Source of the DNA: Planctomycetota bacterium | GTDB taxonomy: Bacteria > Planctomycetota > UBA1135 > GCA-002686595 | DNA length: 64,000 bases | Direction of reading: 5' to 3' | Assembly: GCA_029259635.1 (NCBI GenBank) | Contig: JAJDEU010000047.1 | Coordinates: 1-64,000 of the forward strand | Part shown: positions 57,517 through 64,000 of the stretch, in pieces | Numbering within the stretch: position 1 is the stretch's first letter | How the letters are laid out: each line of letters opens with the position of its first letter | Made by a program: the position numbers and the translations under genes | The notes under the pieces: model-generated | Told to the model about the DNA's origin: nothing | Databases searched by the model: none | The model's input: the letters and a program-made list of their open reading frames with translations, nothing else

Positions 57517-57848
57517 GCTCTCTTCTCCTTCAAGGCCGGGTCGGCCTCGTCCAAGGCATTGCTGTAGACCTCCAACACGTCTCCAACCTTCGCACCGATT
57601 GCCAAGACCTCTGCCAGGACCGAGTCCCTCCCGCGGGCGGTCGGGCTGGTCCAGTCGACCTGGTCCATGCTTGGGAGCCTCGCCCACGTCGCGTGCAGCA
57701 GGCCGACCAGAAGATCCGGCGAGAGCGTGGCCGGCCCGTCGAGCAGCTGCTGCAACTGCTCGCCGGCAGCCTCCGCGGCCAGCACCTCTTCGCGTCGCTC
57801 TGCGAGAGCACGTGAGATCGGGTCGGTCACACCCTGAGCCTCGTTCAT
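57513..57848 (-). CDS. Helical hypothetical protein (111 aa)
   Basis: ATG 57848 overlaps the RusA stop. The protein is nearly all helix, acidic and Leu/Ala-rich (EVLAAEAAGEQLQQLLDGPA). No motif. Second gene of the operon. Confidence 0.6.
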   Translation of the reverse strand: MNEAQGVTDPISRALAERREEVLAAEAAGEQLQQLLDGPATLSPDLLVGLLHATWARLPSMDQVDWTSPTARGRDSVLAEVLAIGAKVGDVLEVYSNALDEADPALKEKRA

Positions 57849-58438
57849 TCGGACTCCGACGGCAACTCGCGAAGCGTGATCTTGTAGCCAGGCTCCGCGT
57901 GGTAGATCTTCTCCGACCTCCGCTGCGCGATCAGCGAGTCGTTCACGACCCAGCCTCCTGCCTCCAGACAGTCGTCGATCAGCTTCTCCAGGTTCCCCAG
58001 GTCGGGGATCGGCCCGGTCGCCTTCTTCGCACTGGTCGGCCTGATCGTCCCGGCGAGTGCCTTCGCCTTCTTCTTCTTGCTCCAGCTTTTCCTGATCGGC
58101 ATTCGGATAGAGACGTGGAGGACGCAGTCGGTTGCGATCGCGGCCGGCGGTGCGACGGACCTGAGCAGATCCGAGACCGCCTTCTCGGTCTTCTTGTCCT
58201 TGTTGCTTGAGGCCAAGAGGTAGCGCGTCGGCTTCTTGCACCGAGGGCACCTCTTCCCGATCGGGACCATGACCTTCGAGTTGCCCTTCGCCTTCGGCTC
58301 GCAGGAGACGATCGCGGACCACCCGGGGAGCCCGTCGACGGGTGGGCAGTCCAAGACGGACGCACCGAGTGCGACGGCCGGCGATCGACTCGCCGCCTTG
58401 GATCCGCCGAACGTGAACTTCCCGCCGCGCTTCGCCAC
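57845..58438 (-). CDS. rusA: RusA-like Holliday junction resolvase (197 aa)
   Basis: GTG 58438 has GGGTAGGAACC upstream and is the first gene of the long minus-strand operon. The C-terminal half carries the RusA pattern: GPIPDLGNLEKLIDDCLEAG then GWVVNDSLIAQRRSEK, with the acidic residues that bind Mg in this family. RusA dimers cut four-way DNA junctions and help resolve replication or packaging intermediates. The N-terminal 75 residues (about) are longer than in E. coli RusA (120 aa) and contain CPRCKK. A middle Lys-rich loop is unusual. Confidence 0.8.
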   Translation of the reverse strand: MAKRGGKFTFGGSKAASRSPAVALGASVLDCPPVDGLPGWSAIVSCEPKAKGNSKVMVPIGKRCPRCKKPTRYLLASSNKDKKTEKAVSDLLRSVAPPAAIATDCVLHVSIRMPIRKSWSKKKKAKALAGTIRPTSAKKATGPIPDLGNLEKLIDDCLEAGGWVVNDSLIAQRRSEKIYHAEPGYKITLRELPSESE

Positions 58439-58458
58439 GGTTCCTACCCTTCGTCCCG

Positions 58459-58467
58459 ATCCTACCA
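58459..58467 (-). promoter_or_regulatory. Extended -10 promoter of the minus-strand operon
   Basis: On the minus strand the bases read TGGTAGGAT, matching TGnTAnnnT, 20 bases before the GTG of the RusA gene. This is the most likely main start of the long operon. No clear -35 box. Confidence 0.5.
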
Positions 58468-58489
58468 GCGGGCCGTGACAGCGTCTTGC

Positions 58490-58528
58490 CACGTGTTGGG
58501 GGCTGTGGGCGACAGCTGGCAACACGTG
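58490..58528. promoter_or_regulatory. Operator-like inverted repeat CACGTGTTG/CAACACGTG
   Basis: CACGTGTTG (58490-58498) and CAACACGTG (58520-58528) are perfect inverted copies with centres 30 bases apart, about three DNA turns. Related elements recur at 58587 (AACGTGT) and 58736 (AACACGTTGGGGGCT). Binding by a dimeric regulator or replication initiator is likely. Confidence 0.5.
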
Positions 58529-58540
58529 CCCCGCGGCGCT

Positions 58541-58563
58541 TTGGACGCCGCGAGGGCGTCCAA
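58541..58563. repeat. 9-bp perfect hairpin
   Basis: TTGGACGCC (58541-58549) pairs with GGCGTCCAA (58555-58563) around GCGAG. Part of the control region; could be an operator or origin structure. Confidence 0.5.
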
Positions 58564-58726
58564 GGGCGACCAAAGCGACCTCGCAACGTGTGCATAGCTA
58601 CGGGCGATTGTGGCCATTTCACGGAACACCGGTCCAGCACTCGGCGCGCGGGTTTTTCTCGGAGTCGCCGATTCCGGAGCCTCGCGGACCGGAAAACTGG
58701 AATTCCGAGAAATACTTTCGCCGCCG

Positions 58727-58735
58727 TTACCCACA
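58727..58735 (+). other. DnaA-box-like site
   Basis: TTACCCACA differs from the consensus TTATCCACA at one base. It directly precedes AACACGTTGGGGGCT, a repeat of the ACGT family in this region, and follows an AT-richer stretch. A single site is weak evidence for an origin. Confidence 0.35.
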
Positions 58736-58772
58736 ACACGTTGGGGGCTTAGCCCTTACGCGAATCCCCACG

Positions 58773-58815
58773 AACCCCACGAACCGGGGGAACCGTGGGG
58801 TTGATTTGATACCAT
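58773..58815 (+). promoter_or_regulatory. Inverted repeat overlapping an extended -10 box
   Basis: AACCCCACG (58773-58781) pairs with CGTGGGGTT (58794-58802) around a 12-base loop; TGATACCAT (58807-58815) follows directly. A CCCCACGAA direct repeat lies at the left arm. The layout is that of a plus-strand promoter with an operator just upstream of its -10 box. Confidence 0.45.
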
Positions 58816-59450
58816 GGTCACCGTCGACGCGCAGCGGCGCGGCGGCGGGACGAGGCGCGGACGACCCCACCGCACGATTGACAATTTGACTGGCACCGAT
58901 CGCCGAGACCCTCCGCGAGTAAGCCGGCCGCACCCCACGGCCGCAGGCGAAGACGAACCCCACGGGGAAGGCAGGACGCGATCGGGACCAGAGGCATGGA
59001 GCGCGACCGGGGATCCACCCCGGAGTCAGCGCTATCCCCCCGATCCGACGAACGGCGGCTGCCAGGACGCAGAGCATAAGGACGCACCGAAACGAGTGCG
59101 CAGCGCGACGACCACAAGGCAGGCAAACGATCCGAACCGCGTCGAGCCTACGGGCTGGGGGCAGGACCCATGGCAACGGCGCTGCGAATCCTCAATGAGG
59201 CCAGCGACCCCAAGCCGGACGGACAGGTAGGCCGCAATCCATGCATGACCGCGACGACGCGGATCCGCCAAGAGCACCCGACCCACACAGCTGGGCGAAC
59301 GGCATGCTCGCCAGCGCGGATCAGCGGAAGCGCGCGAGCGGCGCGAGCCTGGGATCGAATCCCTCCCCACCCCGGGGGCCCGACGGGGATCTTTAAACCA
59401 GGGCCTTCGGGCCCGAATCAACCGCCGCCGAGTGCGGCACGGAGTCGACC

Positions 59451-59762
59451 ATGACCACCACCAACACCAACGTCCTGAGCACGATCGCCGCCCCCAAGTT
59501 CCTCTTCGTCTTCAGCGACTACCAGCTGAAGGTCCTCGCCGCCCTCGACATGGGCGCGGAGACCAGCGTCGAGATCATGGAGCTGATCGAGCCGGCGATC
59601 GACAAGTTCGCTCGCCGCCGGACCTGCGAGGCCCTGGCCACCCTCGATCGCTGCGAGATCGTGGAGCGCGAAATGATCGGCTCCACTCGCTTCGCCTCGA
59701 TCCGCCCCGAGGCCGAGGCCTTCGTCGCCAGCACCCTCGCCGCCGCCAGCCTGGAGGGCTAG
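59451..59762 (+). CDS. Putative winged-helix regulator (103 aa)
   Basis: The ATG follows GCACGGAGTCGACC. The sequence has a helix order suited to a winged helix: FSDYQLKVLAALDMGAETSV, EIMELIEPAIDKF, RRRTCEALATLDRCEIVERE, then a beta wing (TRFASIRPEAEAFV). It is the first plus-strand gene after the control region, which supports a DNA-binding regulator. Family not confirmed. Confidence 0.6.
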   Translation: MTTTNTNVLSTIAAPKFLFVFSDYQLKVLAALDMGAETSVEIMELIEPAIDKFARRRTCEALATLDRCEIVEREMIGSTRFASIRPEAEAFVASTLAAASLEG

Positions 59763-59797
59763 GCCCGAGGATCGGCCGCGATTCAATCCCGCCTCTT

Positions 59798-59830
59798 GCC
59801 CCGCCGATCCCCCACCGGGATCGGCGGGGC
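59798..59830. terminator. 14-bp perfect GC-rich hairpin
   Basis: GCCCCGCCGATCCC (59798-59811) pairs with GGGATCGGCGGGGC (59817-59830) with a 5-base loop, between two plus-strand genes. TTGCCTC follows rather than a T-tract. Likely a terminator or mRNA end element. Confidence 0.55.
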
Positions 59831-59865
59831 TTGCCTCAGTGGAACCGAACCCCAAGGAGTTGACC

Positions 59866-60324
59866 ATGACCACCAAGACCTTCGACACGTTCACCTGCAA
59901 CCGATCGGGCTGCGGCCAGAAGATCGAGATCGCCAGGACCGGCCAGCCGGTCAGCACGCTCGGCTACCTCTGCACGGCCCACCGGATCGAGGTCATGGGA
60001 GCCGAGAAGGAGCACGAGGAGCGGCTCGCCTACGACGCCGAGTCCGCGAACGCCGAGTGGGAGGAGGGCGTCCGATTCGCCTCGCGGACCCTCGGCAAGC
60101 TGGAGGGCAAGGTCGACCAGGCCGAGGCCCTTCGCTCTGCGCTGAGCCGCCTCCTCCACCAGGCCGCCGACCTGCAGCGGGACGCCAAGGCCGACCTGAA
60201 CGAACTCCTCAGCCTGGCGGCCGAGCCGTTCGTCGACGAGAAGACCAAGCGCTTGGCGCGGATCGCCGCCAAGCGAGTGGAGAGCACGGTCGGACGCCTC
60301 GGCGACTTCTGGCGGAAGGGCTAG
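59866..60324 (+). CDS. Hypothetical protein with Cys-rich N-terminus (152 aa)
   Basis: ATG 59866 has AAGGAG seven bases upstream; an upstream in-frame ATG at 59839 lacks one. Residues about 9-35 contain CNRSGCGQKI and a later CTAHR, a likely zinc site. The rest is a helical bundle or coiled coil (LEGKVDQAEALRSALSRLLH). Function unknown. Confidence 0.65.
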   Translation: MTTKTFDTFTCNRSGCGQKIEIARTGQPVSTLGYLCTAHRIEVMGAEKEHEERLAYDAESANAEWEEGVRFASRTLGKLEGKVDQAEALRSALSRLLHQAADLQRDAKADLNELLSLAAEPFVDEKTKRLARIAAKRVESTVGRLGDFWRKG

Positions 60325-60328
60325 GGCC

Positions 60329-60628
60329 ATGGGCGCACACGAAGAGACCTTCACCTACGAGACGAAGAGCCGCTCCGAGATCGTGGAGCGGTTCAAAGAC
60401 GATTGCCCCGACCCGGCTGGCTGCGCGAACGCCGAAGGCTACTGCGGCTGCGCCTGCCAGTTCGGTGGGCGGATCAGCCGGTTCCTCAGCGAGACGTTCG
60501 ACTCGGAGGACGCGGCGGCCGAGGCGATCCTCGATCGCCACAGCAAGTGGGACGGGTCGGCGATCGCGGCCTACTTCGACGACGGCGACCGCGAAGGCGT
60601 CGTCGTCGGAGGCTGGGTGGCCGAATGA
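60329..60628 (+). CDS. Small Cys-rich protein (99 aa)
   Basis: The ATG lies four bases after the previous stop with AGGGC nearby. It has CPDPAGCANAEGYCGCACQF, five cysteines in 20 residues, then an acidic alpha/beta part (SRFLSETFDSEDAAAEAILD). The 3' end overlaps the next ATG (ATGA). Function unknown. Confidence 0.65.
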   Translation: MGAHEETFTYETKSRSEIVERFKDDCPDPAGCANAEGYCGCACQFGGRISRFLSETFDSEDAAAEAILDRHSKWDGSAIAAYFDDGDREGVVVGGWVAE

Positions 60629-60759
60629 TCCTGCTCGCCCACCACGAGGCCTCGCCGACCTTGATCGCCGCCCTGATCACCTTCGCAGGGCCGGCGATCT
60701 TCGCCTTCCGCTGCTGGCTCTGGAGCCGGCGCGACGACCAGGAGCGCAGCCAGGGCTGA
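60625..60759 (+). CDS. Tiny membrane protein (44 aa)
   Basis: ATG 60625 overlaps the previous stop (ATGA). One membrane segment (TLIAALITFAGPAIFAFRCW) is followed by a basic then mixed tail (SRRDDQERSQG). Such small proteins can alter host membranes or act as holin-like pieces. Function unknown. Confidence 0.6.
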   Translation: MILLAHHEASPTLIAALITFAGPAIFAFRCWLWSRRDDQERSQG

Positions 60760-60846
60760 CCCGCACTCGGTGCGGGCGGCGGGTCCGAGTCCCGCCGCTC
60801 CCATTTCAATCAACCGCCGGCTGAGTCCGGCAACAAGGAGTTTCCC
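60760..60846. promoter_or_regulatory. Intergenic hairpins and shared leader element
   Basis: CCCGC-actcggt-GCGGG (60760-60776) and GGCGGG-tccgagt-CCCGCC (about 60777-60795) form two hairpins. Then AATCAACCGCCG (60807-60818) with a GAGTCCGGCA tail repeats the leader found at 59416-59427 upstream of another gene start. Possibly translational control. Confidence 0.4.
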
Positions 60847-62061
60847 ATGAGCCTCTCGAAGACCGACCTGGTCTACCGCCTCTTCGCCTTCACCCGCAGC
60901 AAGGTCGAAGGCCTCGATCAAGAGACCTCGGACGCCGTCGTCGCCGAGGTGGATCGCTTCAACTCGGGCATGAAGACCCGGACCAAGACCGACGACCTGG
61001 AGAACCTGGTCAACCAGGTCGCTGCGGCGATCGGGCTCGAAGAGGCCGAGGCCCGCGTCGCGCTCCGCAAGGCCGTCGACGAGATCACCCGGACGGACGC
61101 GGCCCCGATCCACGGCGAGCCGATCGACTACCCCAAGCAGTTCGGCAAGCAGGCCTGCCGAGTCTGGCTCGCGGAGCGAGACCTCAAGACGACGACGAAG
61201 ACGAAGGTCGCGGAGCTGCAGGACATGATCGTCACCTACAAGGCCGAGACCTGGGACGACGAGCCCGACCACGAACTGGCCGCCAAGCGCCAGGCCGAGA
61301 TCGACGCGGCGGCGGCCAAGCGGGAGCGCAAGGAGCGCGAAGAGGCTGCGCGGGCCAACGCCTCTGCGGCACCGAGTCCAAGCTCGAAGGCTGCGCCCAG
61401 CAAGGCGCTCACGATCACCGAGGACGTGGCGATCCAGGTCGTCTCCAAGGGCACGACCTACACCGGCGTGATCCACCCCGACGCGACGGTCACCTTCGAC
61501 GACACCGAGTCCAACGGCGCGATCCGCGGCAAGACCTACAAGAGCACCAGCAAGGCCGCCTGCGCGGCCATGGACTCGAAGGCCGCCAACGGCTGGCTGC
61601 GGATCACCTTCATGGACGGCGAGACCCGCCGGCCGATCGACGCGCTCCGGGAGAACTCGAAGGGCTACTCGCTGAGCGGCGGCGGCCGGCGCAAGAAGGT
61701 CATGGGGCCCGAGGAGGCTGCGAACGAGGTCACCCGCCTGGAGGCTCGCGTCCGCCGGCTGTCGGACTCGCTGGAGAAGGCGAAGGCGAACCTGGCCGCC
61801 GCGAAGGAGGCCGCCGAGGCGCAGCCCCAGGTGCCGGCTGACGATCCGGGCGGCGAGCCCGAGACCCCGGTCGCCGAAGAGCCGGTCGCCGAGGCGATCG
61901 CCAGCACCGACCCGGAGCAGCTGGCTGACCGCGAGCAGGAACTCCGCGCCATGAAGGCGAAGGACCTGCGGGCGATCGCCGCGACCCTGAAGATCCAGGG
62001 CCGGAGCAAGCTCAAGGTCGCCGACCTGGTCGTCGCGATCGTCGCCGCCGAGGCCGCATAG
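60847..62061 (+). CDS. RAMA/SAP-like DNA-binding candidate (404 aa)
   Basis: The ATG has AAGGAGTTTCCC upstream. Residues 1-85 form a helical domain. Residues about 99-130 (ACRVWLAERDLKTTTKTK) look SAP-like. Residues about 196-270 resemble a RAMA-type domain (GTTYTGVIHPDATVTF, YKSTSKAACAAMDSKAANGW), which is linked to modified DNA in other proteins. A coiled coil (295-325), a Pro/Glu linker and a final SAP/Rho-N-like motif (MKAKDLRAIAATLKIQGRSK) follow. Likely a DNA-associated phage protein; no enzyme site is seen. Confidence 0.65.
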   Translation: MSLSKTDLVYRLFAFTRSKVEGLDQETSDAVVAEVDRFNSGMKTRTKTDDLENLVNQVAAAIGLEEAEARVALRKAVDEITRTDAAPIHGEPIDYPKQFGKQACRVWLAERDLKTTTKTKVAELQDMIVTYKAETWDDEPDHELAAKRQAEIDAAAAKRERKEREEAARANASAAPSPSSKAAPSKALTITEDVAIQVVSKGTTYTGVIHPDATVTFDDTESNGAIRGKTYKSTSKAACAAMDSKAANGWLRITFMDGETRRPIDALRENSKGYSLSGGGRRKKVMGPEEAANEVTRLEARVRRLSDSLEKAKANLAAAKEAAEAQPQVPADDPGGEPETPVAEEPVAEAIASTDPEQLADREQELRAMKAKDLRAIAATLKIQGRSKLKVADLVVAIVAAEAA

Positions 62062-62303
62062 GCTAAGGCCCACAGGGCGCGCGTGTCGGCCGCCGGCCGC
62101 TCCGGGGCAAATCCCCCCTGAGCCCGAGACGGAGGCCGACACGCCGCCGCCCTGCGGCACAATGGGCCGCCTCCGGGCGGCCCCCGAACATGGTCCTGGG
62201 GGGTGGTTCCCTCAGGGTCGACTCCGGGCCGGCAGCCGGGGAGGGCGTTCCTCCCCGGCGGCCGGTCCACCTGATCCACCCGGCCCAAGAAGGAGCCTTC
62301 CTC
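62062..62303 (+). promoter_or_regulatory. Highly structured 242-base leader
   Basis: The gap before the ATPase gene holds three strong hairpins: GTGTCGGCC (62083-62091) with GGCCGACAC (62134-62142); GGGCCGCC (62164-62171) with GGCGGCCC (62176-62183); and CCGGGGAGG (62236-62244) with CCTCCCCGG (62250-62258). AAGAAGGAGCC then precedes ATG 62304. This may be a terminator plus regulated leader or a small RNA. Confidence 0.5.
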
Positions 62304-63824
<1,521 letters not shown>

Positions 63825-63827
63825 CCA

Positions 63828-64000
63828 ATGGCTTGCTGGACGACTGTGACCATGGAAGAGATCGAGGACACGGAGATCAACCGCCAGGCGCGCGAAGCGC
63901 TGGATCTCCCACTCGAAGGTTCGCTCACCTCCTACGACGCTCGTCGCGTTCGCACGGAGGCCGGGGTGATCAAGGCGCGGCGGGAGATCCGCCGCCTGCA
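63828..64000 (+). CDS. Partner gene of Ycf46-like ATPase, truncated at window end
   Basis: ATG 63828 lies three bases after the ATPase stop, and the frame is open to the window edge (57 residues visible). It starts ACWTTVTMEEIEDTEINRQA and is charged and helical. In other phages a small DUF1257/Ycf35-type gene often follows the Ycf46-type gene, but the visible part is too short to confirm that. Confidence 0.55.
   Translation, partial: MACWTTVTMEEIEDTEINRQAREALDLPLEGSLTSYDARRVRTEAGVIKARREIRRL

Larger units (their letters stand above)
58439..59450. other. Gene-poor control or origin-like region
   Basis: About 1 kb between divergent genes holds no confident gene. The left part (58459-58815) has promoter-like boxes on both strands, several inverted repeats, repeated ACGT-containing elements and a DnaA-box-like site. 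The right part (58816-59450) has open frames from 58814 and 59170, but their Arg/Thr/Pro/Gln-rich products and mixed codon use differ from all real genes here; the second ends in an ATGA overlap with the next gene, so a small chance remains. GC-rich hairpins and TTTAAA (59391-59396) lie near the right end. Confidence 0.55.

Noticed and set aside
58814..59230. 138-codon frame just after an extended -10 box
   Set aside because: The product is Arg/Thr/Pro/Gln/Asp-rich and codon use differs from the rest of the phage; the ATG overlaps the promoter-like box.
59354..59370. tRNA T-arm-like sequence GGGATCGAATCCC
   Set aside because: No matching acceptor, anticodon or D arm could be built around it, and the conserved TTC of the loop is missing.
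60741..60803. tRNA-like fold with acceptor-, anticodon- and T-arm-like stems
   Set aside because: GGAGCG can pair with CGCTCC, but the D arm has a 2-base loop, U33 is absent, the T loop is TCCGAGT, the total is only about 63 bases and it overlaps the end of a gene. Treated as intergenic hairpins.

Overview
The window reads as one continuous piece of a tailed bacteriophage genome with a long non-contractile tail (siphovirus type). It is very rich in G+C, densely packed, and uses AGGAG-type ribosome binding sites. I see no ribosomal RNA, no convincing tRNA, no integrase, no CRISPR array and no insertion sequence, so neither the host nor the lifestyle can be fixed from the sequence. No cell-wall lytic enzyme was recognised. 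Both window ends cut through genes.

Layout. (1) 1-2499, plus strand: small unknown phage genes and one 309-residue protein. (2) 2500-3406: a terminator-like spacer and a two-gene minus-strand island, one gene coding for a single-pass membrane protein. (3) 3495-5569: small plus-strand genes including a lipoprotein, ending just before the portal gene. (4) 5637-22823: the head and connector module. It holds the portal, a putative inner head protein, several large beta-rich virion proteins, a prohead protease fused to a probable scaffold, an SU10-type major capsid protein, connector genes and a putative tail tube. (5) 22952-40630: the tail module. It holds a lambda-like G/GT tail chaperone pair with a GGGAAAG slippery site, a 1317-residue tape measure protein, three tandem IPT/TIG paralogues, a 1025-residue tail hub candidate, fibre-like proteins and a phospholipase A2-like protein.

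(6) 40627-58438, minus strand: one very long operon of more than 40 mostly tiny genes. About 33 of 41 junctions are 4-base stop/start overlaps (ATGA, GTGA or TTGA), which points to translational coupling. It starts with a RusA-like resolvase. It also carries HNH nucleases, a DUF5131 (phage Gp37/Gp68) protein, a DUF1643 protein, an ASCH protein, many CxxC zinc-ribbon proteins, a large terminase with a small-terminase-like N-terminus, a ParB-DNA methyltransferase fusion with a deoxyribosyltransferase-like partner, and finally an HNH homing endonuclease that meets the tail module stop-to-stop.

(7) 58439-59450: about 1 kb with no confident gene but many inverted repeats, a DnaA-box-like site and divergent promoter-like elements, a good candidate for a control region or origin. 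(8) 59451-64000, plus strand: probable early or middle genes separated by GC-rich hairpins, including a RAMA/SAP-like DNA-binding candidate and a Ycf46-like AAA+ ATPase.

Several transcription units start downstream of an extended -10 box of the form TGnTA[G/C]nnT, suggesting that a host sigma-70-type polymerase reads them. The most unusual items are the 73-base multibranch palindrome at 41191-41263, the lambda-identical frameshift site, the TerS-TerL fusion, the three IPT paralogues, the PLA2-like tail-region protein, and the long coupled operon with the terminase embedded in it.
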